In this document: in pieces, positions 49,601 through 63,023 of the stretch | How the letters are laid out: each line of letters starts with the position of its first letter | Numbering within the stretch: the first letter of the stretch is position 1 | Assembly (NCBI GenBank): GCA_006503535.1 | Contig: QYRS01000008.1 | Span: 744,001-808,000 of the forward strand | DNA length: 64,000 nucleotides | Direction of reading: 5' to 3' | DNA from: Arthrinium phaeospermum | Taxonomy: Eukaryota; Ascomycota; Sordariomycetes; Amphisphaeriales; Apiosporaceae | The notes under the pieces: generated by a model | The model's input: the letters and a program-made list of their open reading frames with translations, nothing else | What the model was told of the DNA's origin: nothing | Databases searched by the model: none | Program-made: the position numbers and the translations under genes

Positions 49601-52600
49601 CCTTCTTTCCTGCCCCTCATCGATGGCAGAGAGCCCGAGGTCCAGAAGCTGTCGCCTGTCGTGGTCCAGCTCGGCCTTGCCTCTTTCGAGATGGCTCTCG
49701 CCAAGCTTTGGGCTTCTTGGGGTATCCAGCCAGGTGTGGTCCTTGGCCACAGCCTCGGCGAGTACGCTGCTCTCAACGTGGCTGGAGTTCTTTCGGCAAG
49801 CGACGCGATCTACCTTGTCGGTGCTCGCGCGCAGATTCTGGTTGAGAAGTGCACTGCTGGCACACACGCTATGCTTGCAGTTCAGGGATCTCGTGAGGTC
49901 GTCACCGAGGCCCTTGGTGAGCGCGGCCCCACGACCAATGTCGCATGTGTCAATGGTCCCAGAGAGACTGTCCTGAGTGGCACGTCTAACGAAGTGGCTG
50001 AGATTGCTGAGCAGCTCGGCGCTGCTGGCTTCAAGTGCACTCAGCTTAAGGTTCCCTTCGCCTTCCACTCGGCCCAAGTTGAGCCGATCTTGGATGACTT
50101 CGAGAACCTGGCTCGGTCAGTCCGCTTCGGATCTCCCAAGATTCCCATCATCTCGCCCTTGCTCGGCAAGCTGGTTGATGGCGAGCCTATCAACCCCAAG
50201 TACCTCCGTGACCACGCCCGTGAGGCTGTCAACTTCTTGGGCGGTCTCGTCGATGCTCAGAAGTCTGGCATCATCGATGAGAAGACTGTCTGGCTCGAGG
50301 TCGGCCCTCACCCAGTCTGTGCCAACATGGTCAAAGCTGCATTCGGCGCGACCACCATCGCCGTACCTACCCTGCGTCGCAACGAGCCTACCTACAAGAC
50401 TCTGAGCGCCAGTCTGTGCACCCTTCACTCGGCTGGTCTCAACCTCGACTGGAACGAGTTCCACCGTGACTTCGACCAATCTGTTCGCCTGCTTGACATG
50501 CCGACCTACTCGTTCGACTACAAGAACTACTGGCTTCAGTACACCGGTGACTGGTGCTTGACCAAGAACCGTGGTGCTCTGCCGGCCCCGAGCATGAAGG
50601 CCATCGAGGCACCCAAGCCAACTCTCTCTACCACCACGGTTCAGAAGATCACCAAGGAAGAGGTCAAGGGCGACATCGCCATTCTGGAGTGTGAGTCTGA
50701 GATGACTCGGGAGGATCTGAGGAAGGTTTGCTCTGGCCATCTGGTCAACGGCACCGCTCTGACTCCTTCGTCTCTCTACGGAGACATGGCCATCACTGCT
50801 TGCGAGTATGCCTACAAGCTGCTGCGCCCCGAGGCTGAGAACATCGGCTGCAATGTCGCTCACATGGAAGTCCCGAAGACTCTCATTTTCGACACCAAGG
50901 CTAAGAGCCAGGTCCTCCGCATGACTGTCAAGGCAGATGCTGCCCAGGGCTACGCTGACCTGACCTGGACCACTGGAGAGGGTGCCCAGAAGGCAGAGCA
51001 CGCCAACTGCAAGGTCTACTTCGGCAACAACGACGAGTGGCTGGGTGAGTTCGACCGCGTCAGCTACCTCATCAAATCTCGTGTCGAGGCTCTCAAGGCC
51101 GCCGAGCAGCGTGGTGATGCATCCAAGATCGGTCGCGGTCTTGCCTACAAGCTGTTCGCAGCCCTTGTTGACTACGACAACCGCTACAGAGGTATGGAGT
51201 CGGTCATCCTCGACAGCGCTACCTGCGAGGCTACTGCCAAGGTTGTCTTCCAGACCAGCCCCGAAGACGGTACTTTCCACACTGCGCCCTACTGGATCGA
51301 CAGTGTCTGCCACATCTCCGGTTTCATCCTGAACGGCTCAGATGCCATCGACTCGCGTGAGCAGGTCTTCATCTCTCACGGATGGGGATCCATGCGCTTC
51401 GCCGAGAGACTCTGCGCCACCAAGACTTACCAGACCTACATCCGTATGCAGAACATCAAGGGTTCCAAGATGATGTCTGGTGATGCCTACATCTTTGATG
51501 GTGACAAGCTCATTGGTTTGGCTGGCGATGTCCGCTTCCAGGCTATCCCACGCAAGGTCCTCAACATTGTCCTTCCGCCTCAGGGTGCTGCTGCTGCCGG
51601 TGCCGCACCTGCTCGTGCTGCCCCTGCTGCTGCCAAGCCCGCTGCTAAGGCCCCTACCAAGGAGAAGAAGCAAGTCACCTCGTCGAACCTGCCGGCAGTC
51701 AACAAGAAGCTGAGCAAGACTTCGGTTGTTGCTCAAGTCATGGAGATTGTTGCCAAGGAGACTGGTGTCAGTCACGATGAGCTGGCTGACAACATCGCCT
51801 TCTCTGATCTCGGTGTTGATTCGTTGATGGGACTCACCATCAGTGGCCGCCTCCGTGAGGAGCTCGAGTTGAACGTCGATTCTCACGCTTTCAATGACTA
51901 CGCGACCGTCGGTGCCTTCAAGACATTCCTTGGCCAGTTCGAGACTGCTGGCCCTGCCGCCGCCGAGGAATCGACTGACTCCAGTGGCTCTTCCGAGACT
52001 GCCGATCTGGAGACAGACTCTGACGTGACCACCCCACCTGACGAGAGCGACAAGGGCTCGGTTAAGGGCGATGGTCCCAGCGACTCCAACGTCAGCGAGC
52101 TTCAGGACATCGTCCGCAACACTATCAGCGCCGAGATGGGTGTTGAGGTTGAGGAGATCATCGCTGCCCCTGATCTGGCTGCCCTCGGTATGGATTCGCT
52201 CATGAGTCTTTCCATCCTCGGAATCCTCCGTGAGAAGACTGGTCTGAGCATCCCTGCAGACCTCCTCGGCCACAACCCATCCCTCAAGGATATCGAGAAG
52301 GCACTTGGCATCGAGGACAAGCCTAAGCGCGTCGCTGCGCCCAAGCCCGCTGCCCCTGCTGCTCCCAAGGCTGCTGCCCCATCTCAGGAGGTTGTCAAGA
52401 CTCAGCCTACCATGGTCGACAACTACCCCCACCGCAAGGCCAACTCTGTCCTCCTTCAGGGCAACCACCGTACCGCTACCAAGCAGCTGTTCATGATCCC
52501 TGATGGCAGCGGTAGCGCCACTTCATACACCGAGATCTCTGAAGTCGGTTCCGACGTGGCAGTCTGGGGCATGTTCTCGCCCTTCATGAAGACTCCTGAG

Positions 52601-53221
52601 GAGTACAAGTGTGGTGTTTACGGAATGGCTACCAAGTTCATCACTGAGATGAAGCGCCGCCAGCCCAAGGGACCCTACGCCGTTGCAGGCTGGAGTGCCG
52701 GAGGTGTCATTGCCTACGAGATTGTCAACCAGCTTACCAAGGCCAACGAGGAAGTCTCCAACCTCATCATCATCGACGCTCCCTGCCCCATCACCATTGA
52801 GCCTTTGCCTGCTGGTCTTCACGCATGGTTCGCTTCTATTGGTCTCCTCGGTGAGGGTGATGACGCCGAGGCAAAGAAGATCCCCTCGTGGCTCCTCCCT
52901 CACTTCGCTGCCTCGGTCACTGCCCTGTCCAACTACACCGCGGAGCCCATCGCCAAGGAGAAGTGCCCCAAGGTCACCACCATCTGGTGCGAGGATGGTG
53001 TCTGCAAACTTCCCACCGACCCTCGCCCTGACCCCTACCCAACTGGCCACGCTCTCTTCCTCCTCGACAACCGTACCGACTTCGGCCCCAACCGCTGGGA
53101 CGAGTACCTTGACGTCGGAAAGATGTCCTTCCACCACATGCCTGGCAACCACTTCTCCATGATGCACGGCGACCTGGCCAAGCAACTTGGTAGCTTCATG
53201 CGGGAGGGCATGAAGAACTAG
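46631..53221 (+). CDS. PKS1: Non-reducing polyketide synthase, DHN-melanin/conidial pigment type (SAT-KS-AT-PT-ACP-ACP-TE)
   Basis: Iterative type I synthase expected to make 1,3,6,8-tetrahydroxynaphthalene (or a heptaketide precursor) for DHN melanin. Exons are 46631-46923, 46980-47271 and 47336-53221, giving 2156 residues, the size of known PKS1 proteins. Both short introns fall in the 5' 700 bp. Domains in order: SAT (to about 360, with GLCTGL carrying the acyl-transfer Cys); ketosynthase from about 375 (DTACSSS, Cys near 553; later His in MHGTGTQAGDG); malonyl transferase (GHSLGE, Ser near 1001); product template (His near 1330 in SGHLVNG, Asp near 1517 in PYWIDSVCH); two acyl carriers (LGVDSLMG, Ser near 1691; LGMDSLMS, Ser near 1816); thioesterase/Claisen cyclase (GWSAGG, Ser near 1982; His in PGNHFSMMHG). 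All catalytic residues are present. There are no reducing or methylating domains. Linkers between the carriers are rich in Ala, Pro and Ser/Asp. Confidence 0.95.
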
Positions 53222-56200
53222 GCCGTCTACTATGACTACCACTACTACTTACTCTCCTTTTGTACCCACCTTCCTTTTCACGATATGTATATGATAAGTC
53301 AAACATTCCTTGTAATTCTTCTGTATGGTATGGTAATCGGGTCTGGAACATGGCGGCGCTCCTCTACAGCATAGGCTCTCTCATCATGGGTTGCTTTTCA
53401 TTTCCTTTTTTTTCATTTTCATCATTTTCTAGTTTAGATTGATGTACTGGGCTGGTCGCCCGTACTACGGTTTTCCTCGGCACTTAGAGACATAATATAC
53501 CAACGCCTTTATGGTTTACTCCATTAATTGTTCGTCTTTATCATTCTACGTGACTGTGACACTATTCATACACTATCGGTTCGGTTTCGTCGTAATCACA
53601 ACATGACTTGAAAGTCCCCTTAGTGGGAAGGGATTGTGATTATATCTAACATGCATAGCAGCAGTTTGCCTGCCTTAACAGTCGGGACCCTTACTTCCTG
53701 GAGGTTGTTGTGCGAATGTTAGATAATAAACTTAACTTATGATTTTATTCCAATCAACATGTATACGATCTAGAGCTGACTGTCCCAACAAATCTACCCT
53801 TCGATTTCCATGAAGTCCATACTTTGTCCATATCTTTTCCTCGCATCAATCACCCCCTCCCATTTCTATCCCACGCAGTTGACACAGCCATCATGTCATA
53901 TCCAAGCAGCTGTAAAGCACTACACAGTACTCACGTGAAAAAGTGCTCCGTTCTCACGGTATTTGCGTAGAGAGCAAATTCTGTTGAAGATCTCGTCGTC
54001 ATCGACTATGCACCCGCTACATTTTCGATGGTGACACATGGGGCCCGGTCTCATGACCGCAACTTCAAGTACGATGCTGGTAACCTTGTGTGACCCTTTC
54101 CTTTCATTTACGAAGTATGCAAGCCGGGTAGTTGCAGCAACCCACAAGCGGACATGGGAAATGCCCGTTCTTGCGCACCACTCGCATACTTGTGCCTAGC
54201 CAAACAAGCAGCATGGCCCAGTCAATATGCTGTCTGCAAAGGCATGTCTCAGAGGGATAGTTGGGAGATGGGATGGGGTCACAGCACAGCCCAACCCGGC
54301 CAGGGAAGAAGATGTGCAAACCAGCCGAGGCTGTTAATACTGCTACTGCTACTGCTACTCCTACTCCGCTGCGGTGGGTATCGCAGCCGATGTCGTCAAC
54401 TCAGTCAACTCCTGTTCCGAACCCCAACGCCGTGGCTACCGGATGGCAATTTTTGATTCCTAATCCCGACGCTGGCTATCTGGAAGTGTGACTCACTCTT
54501 ACTACACACGCGCGTCCATTCCTCTCCCTCGCATATCCGGTGCCGCCAACCATCCACTCACACATGTTACTTGCGCCGGCATTGCTCCTCAATGATCGAC
54601 AGCCATCCACACGAGTTGCAATGCACGCCGCTGGCTCGTGGGGAGCTGAGGCGACCATCTGGGAAAAGAAGGGTCACACTGCATTTCTCCCGTGACCAGC
54701 ACTTGCAACAGACAGGGCGATCCACCATCAGACCACGTTGCGGCCCCAAAGATAGACCGGCCTCCCAGCTAGCTATGGATGGGATAGGATATGCGTGCGT
54801 CTTGGGGGTCTTTGCTCGGAAGGTACGGGCATCTTGCAGGCAGCGTCCAAACACGATGTATGGATCCTGTACGGGAGAGCCTGCGGGTTCGCAAGCTTTT
54901 CCTTTTCGTGTTCTGTTCAGTGCGTGCTGTCTTTGCAGTTTGTTTTCTTTTCTGGGCCGAGTGATCCTGTATCTACTCTTACTAATGATGTTGCGCATTC
55001 CCCCAAGCAAGAGCCAGCTGGCACACGGGGAGGGAGTCAGGGAGTATGGGGTTTACGGCAACGAACCAATGCTCGCGAACAGGCGAAGAAGGAAATATGT
55101 CGAGGCCCAAGACAAAATGCCAATGAGGTACTGGTAGACAATGGGGACAACCTCGAGTTACCGTTCTGACGTCAAGCACTGTCAGCCAGTCAGTCCCTTC
55201 CTTGTGGATTCAATCCGCTCTCCGTCTTCGCTCTGCTCCCAACTGTCTCCTGCATGCCCAGAAGTCTATATCAAGGCGCAGGGCAAAAAAGAAAGCAAGG
55301 ACGCGTGCCAGATAGAGTGAGATGTCTTTGATGGGCCCTGATCTACCTACCCGCTGCATGATGGGTTTCCCCTCCAAGTAATCCTAAAAGGAAATGGGCC
55401 GTAATTATTCGGTAACAGCTACGCAATCGTCAGGGCCCACGAGACTGTATACAGGCACACTCTCACGCTCACACACACACACATCTACGTTCTTGGCTAA
55501 GATTCAACAGAAAAGCACGACGGCAACATGGCCGGGAATTAGGCCGTCGGTATTGGCGCCGTTGAAACGAGCGTGGGACTTTTGTTCCGGCAGAGCGAGT
55601 GGCTTGCCCTCTCTGTCCCGTGCCGTTGCGTTTTATGCTACGTTACGTGACTGGAGAAGGAGGCACACACACACCTATCGTGTGGCTCTTGATTGCTCAT
55701 GATATTTGCTTCTTCGGCTCCAGGGCCCCGTCTGACCGCCAAGTCGAGTCGAGCATGCACATGATGCTAGGTAACCACTCTGCTTGGGAATAGGTGGATG
55801 CAGCAAACCCAGTAACGCATGGAGGGAACCCGCATTTATCGAAATATATCTCCGATGCAGCTTGCCATCTGTTGGGCACTCTAAAGAGAGCGAGAGAGAG
55901 CGAGGGGAGGCAGGCAACCTGGGCCTGGGCCTGGGCAGGCATCTCTCTTGTGGGAGACCGGGGTCAGCTACATCCGTGCGGTTGCGCATATGGCATTTCT
56001 AAGCAAGCAGTAAACTCTATCATACTCGAGCCAGATGCGGAAATCGAGGAGAGCGTCGAGAGTCCGCATGGCTGCATTGCAGCGTTCTAGCCCGTAGCAC
56101 CAACCTGAAGTGCGAAGGGGGCAGTTAATCAATCTTCTGCCACCAAGGTTGCGCAGGCATACATTTGATACATACATGGCATGGCATCGACCACGCACAC

Positions 56201-57300
56201 ATCACGCAAAGGTCGCGAACACGCGAAAGTCGACGCAAAACCTCGCTCCTCGGAGTCTTTGTTTGCCCTCTGCCAAAAAGTCCGGCCCGGAGTCGCCTCC
56301 GGAACTATGTTTGGAACTATCCAATCCCGCCTCTCCGTCTTGCCCATCCTGCCTTTCCCCCACTCTTCTTCTATACATACACACTTTCTTATTGCTGACC
56401 TCTGTGTATCACGAGAGAGAGAGCCGCTTACCGTCGAAGAGGATTGCATGCAGATTGCGGGATGAAATGGGGGAAATCTAGACTTGTGGATGGCGGCGAA
56501 CTGTCAGCAACTTCCTTCCGGCGCAAGCCTTGATGCTTCTTTTGCGTAACAGGACCTGCTTACCTTGCTGCATGAAGGAAGTAATAGGGCCTTCTTCCCC
56601 TTCCCTCTCCCCCTCCCCCACAAGAGACAAAGAGAGAAGAAAGAAGGAAAGAGCAACTTTGACAGTACACGGCATGTGTGGTCAGGTAGCAGCGGTCAGG
56701 TCATCCTCTAGGAAGCGTTTAATGTGTTTTGTGGAACTCTTCCATGCGTAAGCTTCGGGATGCAAAAGGCAGTGTTTTGCGTCGCCCCTTCTCGTGGTGC
56801 ATATTCCTACTTACCTCTCTTTCCCTTTTGCTACGTGCATACTTGCCTTTAGTTGGACCACGCCAATCAGCCTTTTGGCCATGGGGACTTCGGTCTTCTC
56901 GATTTCTCCGTTTCCCTCTCGCCATCTTTTATGTCCAGTCGCTCTCACTCTCGCAGAGGCAAGCAATTGGATCTGGTGGAAAGCAAGATAATCCTCGCGC
57001 GTTTTCCTAGCATCCCTGCCCCCTTTTTCTGCAAGAACTGTTGGCTGAGCTCCTCGAACGAAAGGGCCCATGGCATGGCTCTGATGGCCTATCTCCCCTT
57101 TCCGCGATAGGGCCGCAAGGAGGTCGTTTCGAGAAGGAAAACAAACTGTAGGTCAGTAAGTAGCTTGACAAACACCTCGATCTTTCCTTGTTGCTTCTCC
57201 TTTCGAGACTCGTGTCTACGCGCGCGGGAGTAACACGCTAGCGCAACCACTCTCAGGGCCGGCGCGGGGCATTGTTACATGCTTTGGGGGCAATCAATCA

Positions 57301-57324
57301 GGGGACAGGGCCAGGGACCCAGGG
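57301..57324 (+). other. Potential G-quadruplex motif
   Basis: Four G runs (4, 3, 3 and 3 bases) are separated by loops of 3, 3 and 5 bases, which fits the standard G3+N1-7 rule. It lies 4.1 kb after the PKS stop. Folding and role are unknown. Confidence 0.5.
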
Positions 57325-57464
57325 AACCCAGGCGAGGCGTAACCCACCGCTAGTTCACGTTGACCACCAAAAGAGGTAATCAAGACAGGGCGCACGGCCT
57401 GTGGAGGCGCCCCTTCTCGGAGCGGAAGCGATCTTCACTGCAACAAACAGCACTTGCTTCTTCT

Positions 57465-57488
57465 CTGCTGCTGCTGCTGCTGCTGCTG
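57465..57488. repeat. CTG trinucleotide repeat
   Basis: Eight perfect CTG units in non-coding DNA between the PKS and the regulator. Confidence 0.9.
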
Positions 57489-60400
57489 CGATTTGGTAAG
57501 TAGAAGCAAAGAAACAGGGCTTCGTCTATTGGAGCTAGCTGTCCCCTTAGTGGCCTGCTAGTAGCCTATTCCTTACTTGACAGTGAGACCGGAGCCAACT
57601 TAGTGGGCAGGAGAAAAAACAAGCTTAATTCCTTTACTCCTGTTGATGGGTTTTGTTTCCTGCCACAGCCATATAAACGTAACCATGTTGGAATTTTGCT
57701 TACCCGTACATCCTCCTCTTACTCGGTCGCGTTTCAGGTCGCATGCTTAAATTGGTGGTGGCTGGAGGAACACTCTAGTACATATCAGTATGTAGGCGTC
57801 GAAAAAGTATACGAAGCCCGCGGGACCCTTGTCCCCCAGCCATGTCTAGATTCGACGCATGCTTTCCGGTGTCGAGATCATTACGTCTTCAATCTTGCAG
57901 TATTAATCTGAGACTTGATCTTGGTTTCGCGTCAACGAGAGGGCGCTGTTGAGGCGGTCACTAAGGGAAGGGTGATTTTATAGCATAAATTGCGATGAGA
58001 CGGCAGGAGTTCGTTCATTCGCTTGCTGGGTCTAGCGTTGAGCGAATGTCTGGACGAGTTCATGTGTCTTACCGCAATCGGAAACGTTCCGAGTATTGTT
58101 CCCGGAGTGTCGGGTCGCTTGCTGGCGAAGCAAGGGTTGGCGTACGATTGGCCATGTGGATGGAAGGTACTTACCTATTATATTTCTCTGGCCATGGTAC
58201 GATATTCGTGTAACGAGCCATTACTCCGAACCATTAATAAATGAAGGGTATTATCCGGGTCCTGAGCCACGAGCTGTAATATACCCTGGTGTCTGTTTGC
58301 ACGTGTATGTATAATCTATCTGCTTAATTACTTACCCACCTGGCTTCTTCTCGCCAATCTTGGACGCGCGTGCTGTCCTAGCCCTGTCGATAAGACAACC
58401 GGCCAGGCGGTAACCCAAGACCAAGACACAACTGAGGGGTGATTTGGACCCTTGTTGCTTGGATCTGTAGCTGAAGTGGTGAAGGTTGCCCTAATCCATG
58501 TATGTACCCGGCCCTGGCCCCGGTCGAAGATCCCAAGAGATCCACGGCTACTTACCCTGGTGCGCGGGATTGCGGGGACTTTCATGTACCTCCCTGCTTG
58601 CTTGCACAGCAGCAGTATGCAAACATACAGTCCATGACTTGTCGCTTTTTCGATGATTTGAAATGAGACGTGGAGACCAACCTTCGTATAGCGTGTGTTG
58701 CTCATCACAAGCAGAGGCTCAATCAGAGCTTAATGATTCATGAAGCACTCGATAGCTTTTCGGCCAGGCTTACATGCAGGAGGTGGTGGGAGGGGGAAGG
58801 CGAAGGCGAGGGCAGTAAACGACAGCAGCATACCTGCCAGCCTGCATTGCATATGTTGGTTACTGACCATACGCAACCCAGCCTTGACACTGGCTGGGCC
58901 TTATCATGACCAGCACATTCTGTGTGAGCACGCCCCGCGGCGCGGCGGGCAAGTTTCCTTTTGGCTTTATTTTCTTCCCCCACGAAGATGATTTGGTGTT
59001 TTGTACCCGTATACCCGAGCAAATGGCCTTGAATGTAGGACATGCGCCACTTGGCCAAACCGGCATTGGATCAACATGCCTTCTTCCCCAGAGTGGCCAT
59101 GGCGAGCGAGCCTATCTTGCTTGCCTGCCTACCTGCCAGCCAGAGCCAAGACGGCCAGTAGCTACAGTTGAGGCGTCGAGCCAAAGCAACATGTCAACCA
59201 TGTCAGAAGGTTCAGCTTTGGATGTTATGCAGATCTTTGCTGAGAATGAGTCAATCAAGCACCCTGGCCTGGCGGGTCTGGTAACTGTAGGGCACCTGTC
59301 ACCTCGAAACCGTCCACTCACCACTCGCGTACCAAGAGAAATCAATAAATCCATGGGCACTGAGACCTGAACCAGGCTGCTGGCCAACACATCTGCGGCG
59401 TCCTGTATGTCCGCTGCTCGGCATCCATGTCCTGCGCTCGAATTGGGGGCCCAAAATGCGTTGTTACGGCGTTGCAGGGTTCTCGTGCGTATGTGGCTTT
59501 TCTCAAAGCGGAATGGACGAAGGTCGTTCTCTGGTGGCTGAGGGAGGACAAGTGCTGCAATACTGCGCAAAGGGTGAAAGGTAGGGGCCCGCGGAAGAGT
59601 GGGCAGATAGGTAGCGAAGAAAAACATACGATGGAAACGAGCTGAGCGAGCGTGTGAGCGAGTGAGCTTTCGGGTCTTGGGGTTGCTCTCTCACGCCCAA
59701 CAGAAATCAACCTACCGTTGTGCTTGGGGTATGATATGACGATGATGATGTTAGCGATGGGAAGATCAGGATAGACTACGTGGTCGGGAGTCTAAACCAA
59801 ACTTGGCGGTCTCAGACCACTGCACGCTGGAAAGCCTAGATTAGATCTATCTAACACACGAGAGACATCAAGGTTACGCAGGTGCTTACCCCAATTGGGA
59901 TTGCGGCGAAGTTTGACGTTGTTCGATTTGATGGTTCGAAAAAGAAAAGAAAAAAGAATCACGAAAGTTAGCAAGGCTATAGTAGTAGCAGAGCAGGTAT
60001 ATCACGTAGTCAGAAAATGATGAAAAGGGTAGAGGCCGAGGTCGCCGATTCGTCAACGAGTCGCTTGCTGCCTGCTGCCCGATCGGGGTCTGCATATAGG
60101 GCTTATAGATCAGCCACCGTATAATAGGTGTCTTTGGATGCACCAATTTTGGGTCAGATCAAGTGAGGACGGAGCAGTGACCTGCGACTGGATGCCTATC
60201 CGTTCCTTGCGATACTTGCAGCAACCATTGTACAGCTCATGACCGGATTTAGCTTCGTAGCCCCCGCTCAGCGACCACGGAGCTCCGGGTTTTCTCAAAG
60301 GTAGAGAGAGGAGATAAATACTTCCTTCAGACGCATGATGTCTAGTGAGCTGTGGTCAGTAGAGTGAGAGGACGGCATGACTGTAGTTATCCAACAATTT

Positions 60401-63023
60401 CCTGGCAAAAAAACAATCCGTGTTCAGGTTCATTTGCAAATAGAACATGGCTACAGGACGGGGGCGCGGGCGGGAATATCCCAGTCTAATCACTGGCTCA
60501 CTAATAACGGTAGCTAAATAAGGACAACATAGCGTCCTTTAGCGCGGCGCCCGTGTAAGTGCGAGGGCTAGCGGCTGTGCCTGAGTACGCTAACGATGGA
60601 AGAAGCCAACCTTTTACTTGGGGGTACTTGCTTGTTTGCCTACTATCGAGGCAAGAGCCGCCGTCCAGTATATTGTTAGGCAGAGCGTGCCGGGTTAGAA
60701 TTGTAAGCACCCCCCAGTGAGTACTACGAAATAGAGAACGCAGTCTCATATACGGCGTACTTTCTTGATATGGATGTCAATAATAGACATCCAATCTGAA
60801 CTGCTTGTGGCTGAGGTGGCATATTAGGACGAGCCAACTATATCGACATGGTTACTTCTTTGACATCGTAGATCCGAGTGGGGTTCCTGCCATCAGTGCG
60901 ATTGATTGGGCCACACACCTAAAAATAAGGATTGATAGGGCAAGCACAGCAAAGTTCCTGAGACACAGACTGCATTGATGTATTCGGCTAGGCCTAACTT
61001 GGTCTTTTCCTAAATCTTAGTGCCTAACCTAACATGGCAGATTTCCTGTTCCTCTTGGCCTCATACTTTGTTTCCGAAAAACCCACCTTCCCACACTCGT
61101 GCTCTAGTGCTATGGTATCCCCATCCTATCAGCATCTCGATTGGTATCCTGGATCTCGAGCATCGTTGACATTGACAGGCAGGTGACCATACTAGAGAAA
61201 GTGACGAGCATAGGGTTCTGTCAGCTCCCACGCCTGGACGCACAGAGCCTGGAGCCTTTGTACTCAACGGCACTCCCGATTCTCTTGTCGCTCGGTGCCA
61301 TTTTGGTAGGACAGTCAGACAGGCAGGCCGGCGAGGAGCTAACTGCACTGATACGTTGTATCCATTCGAGTATTCGAGAAAGGTGCTCCCATCAATGGCT
61401 TCCAATAATTCGTCACCGTTCACGTGATGGGCAGTGCTACTGCACAAGAGTTCAGCTCTCCACCGGATTTGTCTCCCGTCATGTCACCTAAGACTTTAGG
61501 GTATACTGATCCTATCATCCTCCCTGAGCTTGAACCATTTCGGGTCCGAGTTTCCGCCTACAATGAAACTCTGTGCCCGATTGAAGGAGTCTCAGCGTCA
61601 GCAGCAACGCGGTTGGTCGAACTTTCCACTTGCTTGCTGCATCCTGCATTGCTGGAGATAATGGGGCCACATCTGACTTGACCCCTGTCAAGTCCTCGAC
61701 TGCACACTATCTGGGCTCATGACGAGTACCCTTGTCCTCCCTACTGACCTGACCCTACTCGGATCGTGTAGAAAATTCACGGGAATCGGCTCTTGAACAA
61801 GGTACCCCGTTGTCCCGCCCTCCTTCCAGCTCCAGTGTTTTATGCATATCGGTTTCTCCTGCACAAGGTCCATCAGCACTGCACCTGCGGTTTGCCCTAT
61901 TCTCTCTACCTGACCGGCCTGAATGACTGACTGGCTGGCTGACATGGGCTCGCTACCGCAGAATCAAGCCTGTCAATATTTTTTTATTCTCCCGCGGCGT
62001 AACCAAACATAGGCGTAAAGGGGCTCACTCAATTTGATTGAAGGAGCCTCTGTCTATTGGGATACTCGCAGCCCAGCTCACGCCATTCCGGTCTCATCGT
62101 ACCCGCGCGCGTTCGACTTCAAGTGAGGATCGACAGCTGAGCATGGTCGGGCTTTATTCAGCTTACAAGCAAGACGTCTGAGCAACTGCCATGTGTAATA
62201 GCTTCCGCAAGTGCCACATACGTACATCTCGAAAGCTCGGCATGTGCACTGGGGTGACCTGGTGGAGATGCTTCTCACCGTTTCCCTCAACGGACTAATT
62301 CCCAGATCATGGTTTGGGCGGCTCTTCAACTGACAGGCATCCTGGATCCTGGCAACCCTGTCCGTCCAGCACCTACACTACACACCACATACGAGAATGA
62401 CTTGGCGAAGCTCGTCCTAAATCCGCCTTGCGGGCCGCTGTCTCTGTGGACATGCCAATCCCCCGCTGGCACTTGCTCGTGCCCTCCATGGACGTGGGCA
62501 TCGAGAGAGAGAGAGATACGCAGATAACTTTCTGCCGCCTGCAGCATGCCATACCTGACCCCTCCCCTCTCTTTCCCCTGGACAAATCAGGTTTTAGCGT
62601 TTGCATTCTTCCATCCGGGCCCTTCCCAGTCCAAGCAGTGCTCCCTTCTTTTCTTGCCCTCGAGGATGCAAGCATATCCCTCCTCCCTTCACAACGCTCT
62701 GCCACTTCGAGGAGCCGACTTCCTTTCACTTGACTTTCCCCGATGTTTCTCTTATACAAGAATGACATATGATACTTACTCCTTCTCTTAAACATACAGG
62801 GGCCCACTCCATCGCTTTTTCGTGTCTAGCTTCCAGTCTTATATCCCCACAAACCTTGTACGACCTCTACCTCCCGAGGGTCTCACTTATACAGGCTACA
62901 TTATTACTACCCCGTCCCTCTCCCACGGCCTTTCCTTCTGCTGCAATGCTCACTGTCGTTACACCCCGGATATAGGTCTCAGACTGCAAGCATCTCTGTC
63001 ATATATCGCTTTTTCATTCCAGA

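Larger units (their letters stand above)
53222..63023. other. 9.8-kb gene-free interval between PKS and its putative regulator
   Basis: No frame in this stretch shows a domain, a coding-like exon series or a credible start. It has short simple repeats: TACTGC units near 54338, CA repeats at 55470-55483, a CTG run and a potential G-quadruplex (separate entries). CT-rich tracts at about 56580-56650 and 62540-62760 resemble fungal promoter and leader sequence. The right end is the promoter and leader of the Zn2Cys6 gene. Confidence 0.5.

Noticed and set aside
48200..50077. 625-codon open frame antisense to the polyketide synthase
   Set aside because: It is caused by codon bias of the synthase; there is no domain and no start context.
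54571..55137. 188-codon open frame in the PKS-regulator gap
   Set aside because: No homologous pattern; composition resembles random translation and there is no splice support.
56500..59900. Several GTAAGT/GTAAGC donor-like sites on the minus strand that might mark a spliced non-coding RNA
   Set aside because: About six were counted, which is near the number expected by chance for such short motifs in this length.
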